Below are positions 17,267 through 26,201 of a stretch of DNA of 64,000 bases, piece by piece (the stretch's first letter is position 1; each line of letters starts with the position of its first letter). Position numbers and translations under genes: made by a program. The DNA is from a virus. The DNA is taken from positions 1 to 64,000 of the IMG/VR virus record IMGVR_UViG_3300020179_001470; one strand, given 5' to 3'. The notes under the pieces were generated by a model. That model was given only the letters and a program-made list of their open reading frames with translations. It was not told where the DNA came from and ran no database searches.

Positions 17267-17584
17267 ATGTTAATAGTTGACCCAACTAACAAAAACGACC
17301 AAGAAGTTGATTTTGGGGGTAATTGGATGAATATAAAAACTTCCACTGTTGTTAAATTAAATGATTTGTTGGTTGTCCAACACGATGGGGTTCCATTGAC
17401 TTTAATGGTTGAAATCAAAGCGGATTTTAATACTATACCTGTAGAATATCACGAAGTTTTTTTTAATGTAATGTCTTCAAGATATATCGGTAAAGTTAAT
17501 TTTGGGAATAATCCATTTTCACAGTGTAAGCCTGTTCAAAAAAGAAAATGGTATCAATTTTGGAAATCTAAATATTTTGTCTGA
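17267..17584 (+). CDS. Hypothetical protein, 105 aa
   Basis: Starts MLIVDPTNKNDQEVDF; beta-rich by eye, with a basic aromatic C-terminus (KRKWYQFWKSKYFV). No family recognised. Confidence 0.6.
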   Translation: MLIVDPTNKNDQEVDFGGNWMNIKTSTVVKLNDLLVVQHDGVPLTLMVEIKADFNTIPVEYHEVFFNVMSSRYIGKVNFGNNPFSQCKPVQKRKWYQFWKSKYFV

Positions 17585-17601
17585 CTCTAATATTTATTTT
17601 C

Positions 17602-17748
17602 GTGAAGAGTCCTAAAGAAATTAATAATCAGATTATTAATGACGAAAACCCAATAGTTAACGATGAAGTAATTTATAATTATTACAATTCAGAGGATGAT
17701 TATACTTGGGATGACAACAAACAACATACCGAACAGAGTTTTTTCTAA
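17602..17748 (+). CDS. Acidic hypothetical peptide, 48 aa
   Basis: GTG-started open frame, very acidic and Asn/Tyr-rich (NDEVIYNYYNSEDDYTWDD). It overlaps the convergent gene by 4 nt, the junction style seen elsewhere here. Support is limited to length, composition and position. Confidence 0.4.
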   Translation: MKSPKEINNQIINDENPIVNDEVIYNYYNSEDDYTWDDNKQHTEQSFF

Positions 17749-18212
17749 AACCAAAATGGTTGTTGTCTATTTTTCCAAGTAGTAAATCTTGACTTTGCGC
17801 CTCGGTAATAATTACGATACGATTCGATTACACAATCGGTTTTATATTGTATTGGCATTGCCTTAGGTGGGTCAGTTAATCCTTTGTCAGGTATGTTTAA
17901 TTTATTTGTGACACACCATTCAATCACATCTTGAGATTTATGTCGTTTACCATATCGGTAAGTGTATTCCTTACACAATTCCAAACCTAATTCACACAAT
18001 AAAAGATAATTTGTTAACGATTCCCTAACCCAAATAGAACACGGATGATTTTTCTGTGATAACTTATAGGGGGCCTCACTATCATTTTGATTAGTCACAT
18101 GATGAGCACCACATAGTAATTGTGCGGTTTCCAATATCATTTTTACTACGTGTTTGTCACAGTGATATTCAGCACATTTCTTGATATCTTTATCTAAAAA
18201 GAAAATATTCAC
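17745..18212 (-). CDS. Conserved phage protein with DKHVVKMILETAQ motif
   Basis: 155 aa beginning MNIFFLDKDIKKCAEYHCDK. The N-terminal CDKHVVKMILETAQLL block and a central HPCSIWVRES block are typical of a protein family I associate with large phages and some bacteria; function unknown. Four Cys/His clusters suggest possible metal binding. The only minus-strand gene for several kb around. Confidence 0.6.
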   Translation of the reverse strand: MNIFFLDKDIKKCAEYHCDKHVVKMILETAQLLCGAHHVTNQNDSEAPYKLSQKNHPCSIWVRESLTNYLLLCELGLELCKEYTYRYGKRHKSQDVIEWCVTNKLNIPDKGLTDPPKAMPIQYKTDCVIESYRNYYRGAKSRFTTWKNRQQPFWF

Positions 18213-18270
18213 AGGTCAAATATAGTGACAATTTATAAAAAAATATTTATTTTTACAAAAACATATTAAA

Positions 18271-18960
18271 ATGCGTATATCTAATTTTTTAGTTAAGGGA
18301 GAAGTCAGGGAAATTAAACCTTTCATATTTGCAATCATAATAAAAAATCAATATGATAGGTCAAGTTTATTCTGTAGATATCAAGAGTTCTACGAATCAC
18401 CTTATCCACAAATTAGAGGTAACCATTTTACAATTGAAGAGTATATGAAACTATACACTTACACAAATAAAAAACCACATTTTACGTATCCAAGTGATTG
18501 GACCGGATACAACATCCCCTCGAATATTTTATTAAGAGCAAGAACAACATTTGGTTCTCCAAGAAGTCAGTACGACCAAACCATGAGTGATATTATCGAT
18601 TATTGTGAAAGAGAATCAAGAATTCAAAATAAGGGCGAACAACATTCATGGTACTTAATTGGTGTGGACAAACTAAAGAGTAGTATAATGAATCATGAAA
18701 TTGCTCATGGTTTTTATTACACTAATCCAGAATATAAAGTTGAGATGGACTATTTGATTGATGATTTAAATAAAAAAGATTATGAATGCTTTAAAAAAGT
18801 TTTAGTTAAAAGTGGATATTTAGATGACAAGATTATTATCGATGATGAAATTCAAGCTTACATGTCAACCGGTAAACACAATAAGTGGAGTGAAACTCCA
18901 TATAAAAAATATTCACCTTATTTTATAAAGGTTTTTAAAAAATTTATTAAGAACAAATAG
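18271..18960 (+). CDS. Putative zinc metalloprotease-like protein
   Basis: 229 aa with MNHEIAHGFYY near residue 150, an HExxH zinc-protease motif. A downstream acidic stretch (IIDDEIQAYMSTG) could hold a third ligand. Family otherwise unrecognised. No signal peptide, so any substrate would be cytoplasmic or virion-linked. HExxH can occur by chance, but the surrounding helix fits a gluzincin-like site. Confidence 0.5.
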   Translation: MRISNFLVKGEVREIKPFIFAIIIKNQYDRSSLFCRYQEFYESPYPQIRGNHFTIEEYMKLYTYTNKKPHFTYPSDWTGYNIPSNILLRARTTFGSPRSQYDQTMSDIIDYCERESRIQNKGEQHSWYLIGVDKLKSSIMNHEIAHGFYYTNPEYKVEMDYLIDDLNKKDYECFKKVLVKSGYLDDKIIIDDEIQAYMSTGKHNKWSETPYKKYSPYFIKVFKKFIKNK

Positions 18961-18961
18961 G

Positions 18962-19306
18962 ATGAAATTTATTATAGCCGGTGGACGAGATTTTTCAAAC
19001 TATGATTTATTAAAAGAATCTTGCAATTTATTATTACTACAAAAAGTAAAAGAGATTGTCTCGGGTGACGCTCGTGGGGCGGACAGTATGGGAGAAAAAT
19101 GGGCTTTGGAAAATAGAATAAGAATAACAGTTTTTCCCGCAAATTGGAACAAGTATGGTAAATCCGCGGGGTACAAAAGAAATATTCAAATGTCAGAATA
19201 TGCCGATGGACTGATTGCATTTTGGGACGGTAAAAGTAAAGGAACAAAACATATGATTGATATTGCAAAAGAAAAGGGGTTGGAAGTTCATGTAATTAAT
19301 TATTAA
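18962..19306 (+). CDS. SLOG-fold protein (DUF2493, YspA-like)
   Basis: The N-terminus MKFIIAGGRDFSNYDLL and the central IVSGDARGADSMGEKWA with FPANWNKYGKSAGYKRN are the signature of the DUF2493/YspA branch of SLOG Rossmann-like nucleotide-binding proteins. These are thought to bind nucleotide-derived ligands. Length (114 aa) is typical. Starts two bases after the preceding gene. Confidence 0.85.
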   Translation: MKFIIAGGRDFSNYDLLKESCNLLLLQKVKEIVSGDARGADSMGEKWALENRIRITVFPANWNKYGKSAGYKRNIQMSEYADGLIAFWDGKSKGTKHMIDIAKEKGLEVHVINY

Positions 19307-19308
19307 AA

Positions 19309-19881
19309 ATGAAAGTAATATTTTTAGACCACGATGGTGTAATTTGTTTATCTTCAGAGTGGGGTGGTCGATTTAAAAAACAAAAAGAGTGGGGTGGTCG
19401 TAAATTATCTATGACTACTTTAGAAATGCCACTAGAATACCGATTTGATAATTTCAATCAAAAAGCAGTTAAGGTATTAAACCAAATCATCGAAAAAACA
19501 GGTGCGGAAATTGTAACGTCATCTGATTGGAAGAGATGGGCAAATCTCGAAGAAATGGGTGAATACTACGAATCAAAAGGTATCTCTAAAAAACCAATCG
19601 CTCTCACACCTAATTTAGGCCAGTGTAATTGGTATAATGATAAAGTATGGGTTTGGTCACCGAGATGGGATTTGGAGATGACTCGTGTTATCGAGATTAA
19701 ACAATTTTTACACGACCACCCTGAAGTTACTCATTGGGTTTCTGTTGATGATTTGGATATGGGTAAAAATGGAGAGGACTGGAAAGATTGGGGCTTAGAT
19801 AATTTTGTATTAACTCCATCATCTACTTTAGGTATTAAACAATCTGGTATAAAACAAAAGATTATCAATTACCTTACTTAA
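19309..19881 (+). CDS. HAD-superfamily phosphatase-like protein
   Basis: HAD motifs are visible: VIFLDHDGVI (motif I, nucleophile Asp), IVTSSDWKR (motif II), and WVSVDDLDM (motif IV). It resembles the short HAD domains found fused in RNA-repair proteins and free-standing in phages. Substrate unknown; an RNA or nucleotide end is plausible. Follows the SLOG gene by 2 nt. Confidence 0.75.
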   Translation: MKVIFLDHDGVICLSSEWGGRFKKQKEWGGRKLSMTTLEMPLEYRFDNFNQKAVKVLNQIIEKTGAEIVTSSDWKRWANLEEMGEYYESKGISKKPIALTPNLGQCNWYNDKVWVWSPRWDLEMTRVIEIKQFLHDHPEVTHWVSVDDLDMGKNGEDWKDWGLDNFVLTPSSTLGIKQSGIKQKIINYLT

Positions 19882-19932
19882 TTACACCGTTTCTAAACGT
19901 AGGGATATTTATTTAAATATAGAATTGTTTTA

Positions 19933-21507
19933 ATGAAAAAACCCACACTACAAGAAGAATTACAACGAATCCATGAAATTACCTACGGTAAATCAATGGT
20001 AAATGAAAATTTTATCGATGATTTATTAAGTAAAATTGGGTTAGGTAAAAAAGATGAAAAAAAAGTAGACGACCCCAAAAAGGCGGACTTAGTATCTGAC
20101 GATGTTAAACAGTTCTTCTCAACATTGGAGAATATAAAAACTGAATTAACACAACAGACAGCTGGTAATTACAAATATCAAAAAGATGTTGAGAGTGTTC
20201 AAATAGGTTTACTTTTGTTAGGTTACGAACTACCTAAACACGGGGTAGATGGTAAATACGGTCCCGAAACCGCTAATGCAATATCCGAATTCAAAAAAGA
20301 CAATAATTTAGATAAAGATTCCCAACCAATATCTGAGTCAATTCTTCTTTCAATACTTGAAGACTTTGAATTGATTAAAGAAAAAGTTGAGTTGGTTCAA
20401 TTGGATGACACGTCATATCCAAATGTAAAATTTGATAAGGACGGAACACAATACGATGAAGTTAATAAAGCGTTGTTAGATGACCTACAAAAAGCTGCAG
20501 CTTCGGTTGGTGTTATCGCAACAATAACCACCGCAAAAACTGGTCACGGTTTTCTAACAAAGTCAGGGAACCAAAGTAGACATATGACCCAAACGGCGGT
20601 TGATATTTCAATATTGGACGGTGAGGGTTCTGCTAAGGCAACAAATTCAACGAATGGTAGTCCATCATTCAGAGATAAAGGTAATTTACTTAAAGATGCT
20701 TTAGTTCAATTGGGTTATGTTTGGAATACTGAGAGTGGAAACGACAAGGCGGTTTTATGGCAAACAAATACAGGTGGTAACCACTTCAACCACTTACACG
20801 TATCAAATAATTCAGGAGCATCTACCGCAGAATTGAGTTCATTAGCACAAGGTACTGGTTCTGTGATGACGGTTGATGACGTAAAAGTCATGGTCGATAA
20901 ATTGAAAAGTAGAGGTGTATCATCTGAAGACCTTAAAAAACATATCGACTCAATCACAACCGGTGGTGGACCTGAGTTTACAGATATAGATATAATGACT
21001 AATGAAGGATATCAAGCATATTCTGAAATATGTCAGAAATTTATCGATAGTAACTCACCAAATCCACTTGGAATTACTGGTGAAATGATGGCGAGAGGTG
21101 CTAGGGGTGCATACGAGAAATATCAAAGATACGTACCACCCGAATTAGCATTAGCACAATTAGTTTTAGAAGGTGGTATTAGAAACGGTAAAATGGACAG
21201 TAGACCTATTAGAACTAAGAACCCTTTCAATGTTGGTAACACCGACAGTGGTTCAAACGTATCTCATAATGATGTTCAAAGTGGTATTGACACATACTAT
21301 AATTTAGTTGCTAGCAATTATTTAGGTAAGGGTAAAACCGCGAAAGACCTGATAAGTAATTTCGTAAATCAAAACGGAAACAGATATGCGAGTTCCATGG
21401 GTTATGAAAAATTACTTGGTAGTATCGCTCAACAAGCAAATAAAACCGCACAACCAATTATGGATAGATTGGCGGGTTCAAAGACCTCTAGTTCTGATGT
21501 GGGGTAA
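19933..21507 (+). CDS. Three-domain peptidoglycan hydrolase
   Basis: 524 aa. Residues about 70-125 form a peptidoglycan-binding domain (LLLLGYELPKHGVDGKYGPE). Residues about 170-300 look like an M15-type peptidase with zinc ligands in SRHMTQTAVDIS and HFNHLHVS. Residues about 345-510 form a lysozyme-like/glucosaminidase region (PPELALAQLVLEGGIRNGKM, NPFNVGNT). No signal peptide. Cutting both peptide and glycan bonds suggests a virion-associated entry lysin, but endolysin is possible. The N-terminus MKKPTLQEELQRIHEITYGK resembles short leader motifs in neighbours. Confidence 0.75.
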   Translation: MKKPTLQEELQRIHEITYGKSMVNENFIDDLLSKIGLGKKDEKKVDDPKKADLVSDDVKQFFSTLENIKTELTQQTAGNYKYQKDVESVQIGLLLLGYELPKHGVDGKYGPETANAISEFKKDNNLDKDSQPISESILLSILEDFELIKEKVELVQLDDTSYPNVKFDKDGTQYDEVNKALLDDLQKAAASVGVIATITTAKTGHGFLTKSGNQSRHMTQTAVDISILDGEGSAKATNSTNGSPSFRDKGNLLKDALVQLGYVWNTESGNDKAVLWQTNTGGNHFNHLHVSNNSGASTAELSSLAQGTGSVMTVDDVKVMVDKLKSRGVSSEDLKKHIDSITTGGGPEFTDIDIMTNEGYQAYSEICQKFIDSNSPNPLGITGEMMARGARGAYEKYQRYVPPELALAQLVLEGGIRNGKMDSRPIRTKNPFNVGNTDSGSNVSHNDVQSGIDTYYNLVASNYLGKGKTAKDLISNFVNQNGNRYASSMGYEKLLGSIAQQANKTAQPIMDRLAGSKTSSSDVG

Positions 21508-21560
21508 ATTTTATTTATAATTTAATATTTTTTACATATCTTTTCATAAAACAAAAAGTT

Positions 21561-21785
21561 ATGGCAAAAGATACCTGTGTAATGTGTGGTGTTGAAACAC
21601 CATATGAGTTTAATACTCACATTGACTTGAGAAATGGATATGTTGAAGGTTTAGGACAGTTATGTGTGAAATGTTATGAACGAGACGAAACAGAAACAAT
21701 ATTAGTTCCCATCAGTTTAATAAAGAGTACACCAAACAATATGGAGTTGGGTGAAAAAGTCAGAAGATTGTCTGATAAGTATTAA
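21561..21785 (+). CDS. Small zinc-ribbon protein
   Basis: 74 aa with two CxxC knuckles, CVMC near residue 6 and CVKC near residue 36, spaced as in a zinc ribbon. Likely DNA, RNA or protein binding. No specific family recognised. Confidence 0.6.
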   Translation: MAKDTCVMCGVETPYEFNTHIDLRNGYVEGLGQLCVKCYERDETETILVPISLIKSTPNNMELGEKVRRLSDKY

Positions 21786-21828
21786 TAATTCCATTTTTGG
21801 TTGTATTTATATGTAAAGAATTATTTCT

Positions 21829-23019
21829 ATGGATAAATTAACCGAAAAATATTTAAGACGTATTATTTCCGAATCGTACATCTCCGATGTGGAGGAAATG
21901 GCGTACAAACAAAAAGGGGTTCGAGATGATAAAGGTAAATTAGTAAAATACAAACCTTTTTTTAAAGAAGATAATGATACGGATATTCCCGATTATTGGA
22001 TTGCTAACCCCACTTTACAAGAAGGCGCGGAAATATTAGTAGTACCATTGGATTGTCAGGAACTTGAGGAATTTAAAAACGCAAACCAAGAGTTCTTAGA
22101 AAAAATCAAAGAACTTCACAATTTAGAGCCACAATTAGCCGCTTGTAAAAGAGGAAAATATCATAGACCTATTGAAAAATATGTAGAAGGTGGTTACAAA
22201 CCAACAGGGGCTAGTTATAGTGAATCCGAAAAAATTAAAAGAAGATTTTTTGACGTAATTGCTCGTAATTTAGAGGATGAGTCTTTCGCTCAGGAATTAA
22301 ATAAGAGAAGTATTCCGGCGGTTATTGCGAGAGACAGGTCAAATGTTAACCAATACGGTAAGTTTACAAATCAAAAAATAGAATACAAGACTCACAATAA
22401 TAACGCATATCAATCAGCAAAAGACTTTTTAATGGCTGCTGTTGCTCGTGTTCAGGGTAAAGAAACACCAGAAATGAAAACATTCTATATGGCACGTCAA
22501 TACAATACAAACTATAATAATTGGCGAGCCGATAAAAAAATGTTAAAACAATATTCGGGTAAAACTGACAAATACATGTTGGATGCATATGGTTTAGAAC
22601 AAGATAACTTGGATGTAACTATTAGAATGGATTTTGAAATAACTGGTGAACCATTGGGTGACAATAGTTATACATGGAATGTCAGAATGGTGACTAAATT
22701 AGGTAAAAAACTTGAGGATGAAAGTGGATTGAAGGGTGGATTCTTAGATGATAAGTTAATTCAATCTTCATCAACCGCACAACTTAGACCTGGTACTGAG
22801 TTCAACGATAATTACACAGTTATGGACAACAAAGAAGTTGTTGATGCGTTAATTCAAGCTATCGATGACTTGAAATCACAGGTCATGACCTTAGACCCGA
22901 AAGAAACATTAAAAGCTGCGACCGTTAAAAGATACCAAATTGGAAATCCACCAAATCAAGTTAACGAATCAGTTAAGAAAAAACTGATAAACAGGATAGT
23001 CCAAAAAGTGGTTAAATAA
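21829..23019 (+). CDS. Hypothetical, possibly structural, protein
   Basis: 396 aa, no family recognised. It begins MDKLTEKYLRRIISESYISD and ends VNESVKKKLINRIVQKVVK; both ends carry amphipathic basic helices of a type seen at the N-termini of the genes at 19933 and 24330. The middle is mixed alpha/beta. Followed directly by a strong terminator, so it ends a transcription unit. Confidence 0.6.
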   Translation: MDKLTEKYLRRIISESYISDVEEMAYKQKGVRDDKGKLVKYKPFFKEDNDTDIPDYWIANPTLQEGAEILVVPLDCQELEEFKNANQEFLEKIKELHNLEPQLAACKRGKYHRPIEKYVEGGYKPTGASYSESEKIKRRFFDVIARNLEDESFAQELNKRSIPAVIARDRSNVNQYGKFTNQKIEYKTHNNNAYQSAKDFLMAAVARVQGKETPEMKTFYMARQYNTNYNNWRADKKMLKQYSGKTDKYMLDAYGLEQDNLDVTIRMDFEITGEPLGDNSYTWNVRMVTKLGKKLEDESGLKGGFLDDKLIQSSSTAQLRPGTEFNDNYTVMDNKEVVDALIQAIDDLKSQVMTLDPKETLKAATVKRYQIGNPPNQVNESVKKKLINRIVQKVVK

Positions 23020-23033
23020 ATTAAAACCAAATT

Positions 23034-23062
23034 AAATCCCGAGAAATCGGGATTTTTTTTTT
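23034..23062 (+). terminator. Rho-independent terminator
   Basis: AAATCCCGA-GAAA-TCGGGATTT stem-loop followed by a T run, ending the unit of the 396-aa gene. Confidence 0.9.
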
Positions 23063-23070
23063 GAGATTTT

Positions 23071-23101
23071 TTTGAATATCTGAAAATTTTCGCTATATTT
23101 G
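23071..23101 (+). promoter_or_regulatory. Bacteroidota-type promoter
   Basis: TTTG at 23071-23074, a 19-nt spacer and TATATTTG at 23094-23101, only 4 nt before the ATG at 23106. A textbook match to the Bacteroidota sigma-ABfr consensus. Confidence 0.85.
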
Positions 23102-23105
23102 TGCT

Positions 23106-23240
23106 ATGGAAACCCAAAGAAAATTAGCGTCAATTAGGATTATTAATCAGATTCAACCCATTGAAGGGGCTGACATGATTGAACTGGCAACCGTTGGTGG
23201 TTGGAATGTCGTTGTTGCTAAGTACGTCAACAGATTTTAG
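23106..23240 (+). pseudogene. RNA ligase N-terminal fragment
   Basis: 44 codons (METQRKLASIRIINQIQPIE then GADMIELATVGGWNVVVAK) match the N-terminal part of a family of ATP-dependent RNA ligases, where GWxVVVxK is followed by the ligase body. Here the frame ends at once with YVNRF and a stop. The catalytic KxDG region is absent. The start and a perfect promoter remain, so this is a recent truncation or a retained leader ORF. Confidence 0.7.
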
Positions 23241-23245
23241 TTAAT

Positions 23246-23902
23246 ATGTTAAAAATAAAAGAGAACAGAAAAGTTTGGATTACATCCGACACACACTTTG
23301 GTCACACTAATATTTGTAGAGGTATAACTAATTGGAGAATGCTTGATGGTTCGATTCCTGTGAAACAAACAAGGGATTTTGAAACTATTGAAAAAATGAA
23401 CTCAGCAATTGTAAACAACATAAATTCAGTTGTTGGTCAAGACGATATTTTAATTCACTTGGGTGATTGGTCATTCGGTGGATTTGAGAATATCGAAATA
23501 TTCAGAAACAGAATAGTTTGTCAAGAGATTCACCTTGTATTAGGTAACCATGACCACCATATTGAAAGGAACAAACAGAACTGTCAAAGTCTGTTTGCTT
23601 CGGTTCAAGATTTCTTAAGAATGGAATACTTGGGTCACACCTATGAGATGATGCACTACCCTATAACCTCTTGGAATAATCTGAGAAAGGGTAGAATCCA
23701 TTTACATGGACATTGTCACTTACCTCATTACGCCAAAATTAGTGGTGGACGTAGGATGGATGTGGGTATGGATGGAAGTCCTGAGTTCAGACCATATGAT
23801 TTCGAACACGAAATTCTAAAACCAATGTTGAAAGTTGCAATTGGTTCTGAGATGGGCTCATTAGACCACCACTTCTATGAAATGCAAAATGTTGTGGGTT
23901 AA
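23246..23902 (+). CDS. Calcineurin-like metallophosphoesterase
   Basis: 218 aa with the metallophosphoesterase motifs in order: SDTHFGH, HLGDWSFGG, LGNHDHH, MHYPITSW and HLHGHCHLP. Two-metal phosphodiesterase/phosphatase; substrate unknown. Similar stand-alone enzymes are common in large phages. It starts 5 nt after the RNA ligase fragment and probably shares its promoter. Confidence 0.85.
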   Translation: MLKIKENRKVWITSDTHFGHTNICRGITNWRMLDGSIPVKQTRDFETIEKMNSAIVNNINSVVGQDDILIHLGDWSFGGFENIEIFRNRIVCQEIHLVLGNHDHHIERNKQNCQSLFASVQDFLRMEYLGHTYEMMHYPITSWNNLRKGRIHLHGHCHLPHYAKISGGRRMDVGMDGSPEFRPYDFEHEILKPMLKVAIGSEMGSLDHHFYEMQNVVG

Positions 23903-23940
23903 ATTTGAAATTACAGAAAAAAAAATTTATATTTTATATT

Positions 23941-24264
23941 ATGTTTCGTAAAATCTTTACCAACATCATCAAATCCAAAACGACGATTACTTTTTTAGTA
24001 TTCTTCTTTATTGGTATGAGTTATCAATTTTTAATCTTTCCCGGATTAACTGTGGCCAACACAATAATCAACATTATCTCGGTAATTTTTTTGGTGGGTA
24101 CGATAATGTTTGTACTATTTTATGTGAGATTCATGTATTTCAATGATAAACCATTTGAATTATTCACACCTGACCCAAACAAAACACCCGAGACAGAACT
24201 TGATTATAATCCTAAAAAAGTTAACAAGAAAAAAACTAAAACAAAAACTAAAAAAACAATTTAA
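23941..24264 (+). CDS. Two-helix membrane protein with basic tail
   Basis: 107 aa starting MFRKIFTNIIKSKTTITF; two hydrophobic helices (about 14-34, 40-66) and a Lys/Thr-rich C-terminal tail. ATG at 23941 is preferred over an in-frame TTG at 23905, because promoter-like TTTG and TATATTTT boxes lie between them. Function unknown. Confidence 0.6.
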   Translation: MFRKIFTNIIKSKTTITFLVFFFIGMSYQFLIFPGLTVANTIINIISVIFLVGTIMFVLFYVRFMYFNDKPFELFTPDPNKTPETELDYNPKKVNKKKTKTKTKKTI

Positions 24265-24271
24265 AACAAAG

Positions 24272-24295
24272 AACCCCTCGAAAGAGGGGTTTTTT
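24272..24295 (+). terminator. Rho-independent terminator
   Basis: AACCCCTC-GAAA-GAGGGGTT followed by T residues. Confidence 0.9.
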
Positions 24296-24329
24296 GTTTA
24301 CATACGATATTTATATATAAAAGAAAAAA

Positions 24330-24563
24330 ATGAAAAAAGTAGTTAAATTATCAATCAAAGACATAGAAGGTATCGTTAAAAGAACGTTAAGTGAAGCAGA
24401 AATAGATGATTTCACCATGAAACAACAACCCGAAGAATTACCGGGGGCACAAGATTACGATGATGAACAAGAATTAAAAAGAACTGTGGCTATTGGTAAG
24501 GGTGACGATGGAAAAATATACGTGACAGATGTTGAGACTGGTGAAATAATTGCGACGAAGTAA
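24330..24563 (+). CDS. Small acidic protein with leader-like helix
   Basis: 77 aa. The N-terminus MKKVVKLSIKDIEGIVKRTL continues into SEAE, a basic amphipathic helix like those at the ends of the 396-aa protein; the rest is acidic and ends DVETGEIIATK. Possibly a virion-associated or scaffold-like protein. No family recognised. Confidence 0.6.
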   Translation: MKKVVKLSIKDIEGIVKRTLSEAEIDDFTMKQQPEELPGAQDYDDEQELKRTVAIGKGDDGKIYVTDVETGEIIATK

Positions 24564-24564
24564 A

Positions 24565-25068
24565 CTACTGATGACTAACTTTTTTCTTCAGATTCTTAAT
24601 CATCCCAATTAATTTCTCATCTCTTTTATTATTAATAATTGTAGTGGTATTAGATGATTCGGGAATCATCACCATAACTCTGACAGAACTATCTTCATCA
24701 TTAATATTATAAGTTTTACGAGACATTAAGTTCACTACTCTTGTCTCGTTTTTCATTTTATTAGTGTAGTTCTCAATGTCACTTATCATGCTTAATATCT
24801 CATTTTCCCTTTTAACCATTTCATTGGTACACTCTCTTTGATTTTCTATTACCTGATTGTTTAATTCATTAATTCTATTATTTAGTTGTACAATCTGACT
24901 ATTTTGAGATTCAATTCTGATTTTTAATTCTTTGTCATTATATGTTATGGATTCGGTGATTTTGGGTCCAACCGAGATAATTATAGTTGAAAATAACAAA
25001 ATAGACAGAGCAACAATTCTTTGTCTTTGTGTGAATTTTAGTAATATTTCAGATATGTACTTAAACAT
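24565..25068 (-). CDS. Membrane-anchored coiled-coil protein (spanin-like?)
   Basis: 167 aa: one N-terminal transmembrane helix (about residues 17-36, IVALSILLFSTIIISVG), then a long coiled coil (IESQNSQIVQLNNRINELNN). This topology resembles inner-membrane spanins, which help rupture the outer membrane at lysis, but no outer spanin partner is recognised. Alone on the minus strand and convergent with its neighbour. Confidence 0.5.
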   Translation of the reverse strand: MFKYISEILLKFTQRQRIVALSILLFSTIIISVGPKITESITYNDKELKIRIESQNSQIVQLNNRINELNNQVIENQRECTNEMVKRENEILSMISDIENYTNKMKNETRVVNLMSRKTYNINDEDSSVRVMVMIPESSNTTTIINNKRDEKLIGMIKNLKKKVSHQ

Positions 25069-25095
25069 ATAATAATAAATATTTAAAAATAAGTT

Positions 25096-25440
25096 ATGGT
25101 AAAGAAAAGGGGTCTAATCACAAAAGTAATCACGGTCTACAATTCACGGACCGATGATGAAATTGATTTGTTTGTCACATATGAAATAGTTGATTCTGAG
25201 AATTTAGAAGACGATGAGACATATTTTAATTCAAACTATGAAATCGATATAAAATCATTCGAACCTAATAACGAATCCGAAGAATTATTAGAATGGGTTA
25301 CTGAAGATTTAGTTTATGATTATTTGTACGATGAGATAGAAATAGACATGTCAGAAGATGAACTGACTGAAGAGGAAAGTGATGACGAGTTTTATGAAGA
25401 TTATGAAAACGATTACTTAGAAGGCGACGAGGATTATTAA
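25096..25440 (+). CDS. Very acidic hypothetical protein
   Basis: 114 aa; the C-terminal half is mostly Glu/Asp (SEDELTEEESDDEFYEDYEN). Such polyacidic proteins can mimic DNA, but that is speculation. No family recognised. Confidence 0.6.
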   Translation: MVKKRGLITKVITVYNSRTDDEIDLFVTYEIVDSENLEDDETYFNSNYEIDIKSFEPNNESEELLEWVTEDLVYDYLYDEIEIDMSEDELTEEESDDEFYEDYENDYLEGDEDY

Positions 25441-25499
25441 TTTTAACGATACGATTTGTTTTTTACTAAAAATTTTCTTATCTTTTTAAAAAAAATTAT

Positions 25500-26201
25500 A
25501 TGTCCTATTTAAATACACCAATTCCAGTAGTGGAAGCTTTTATACGTGGTAATTTCCTCAGAAATCAAGAAGATTCACATGAAAAAAAATTTCCTTGTTA
25601 TATTTTTGGGATGTCCTCAATTCCTGCACAAGCACCCTTATTTCATTTTATAATGGAGGACGGTGCTTTGTGGTGGAGAATGCCAATCCACGCTTTCTGT
25701 TGGAAAGAAGATGCGCCAGAACAAGAACTTGACGAACTGGTATTGTGGGATTCTTTCTCTTACCATGTGGGTGCAATATCATTCCCAATGTTAAAAAATA
25801 AAACTTGTAAATTCACATCACGAAGAAGAATTCAATACAGTGGTAGGTATCTATTTACATTAGATTGGGGTTCGTCATCAGACATGAGTGATACCGATTT
25901 TGGTCTCAGTGAGTTTCCATCACAACACAAGTGCGGTCACTTTATTGCAATGGATAATGGAAACTTTGCAATTCAACCAAATAATAGGTTACTCATTCAC
26001 GACCCATCTTTTACCGTTAAAGAAGAGTTGGTTATCCATAGAAAATATAACACAACTCTGTGGACGGCAGAGAGAAATATGAGGTGGGTTACACCGGATA
26101 CTGACATTATGAACTACGACCATACAGATTTAGAAATGGGTGAAAGTAACAAGTTAAGGTCGGACGAATACAACAAACCTGATAATGAGGGTACAGTATA
26201 A
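25500..26201 (+). CDS. Hypothetical protein, 233 aa
   Basis: Trp- and His-rich, soluble; starts MSYLNTPIPVVEAFIRG. No family recognised. Its last 17 nt overlap the next gene, which encodes an aminoacyl-tRNA-protein transferase homologue, so the two are probably translated together. Confidence 0.65.
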   Translation: MSYLNTPIPVVEAFIRGNFLRNQEDSHEKKFPCYIFGMSSIPAQAPLFHFIMEDGALWWRMPIHAFCWKEDAPEQELDELVLWDSFSYHVGAISFPMLKNKTCKFTSRRRIQYSGRYLFTLDWGSSSDMSDTDFGLSEFPSQHKCGHFIAMDNGNFAIQPNNRLLIHDPSFTVKEELVIHRKYNTTLWTAERNMRWVTPDTDIMNYDHTDLEMGESNKLRSDEYNKPDNEGTV

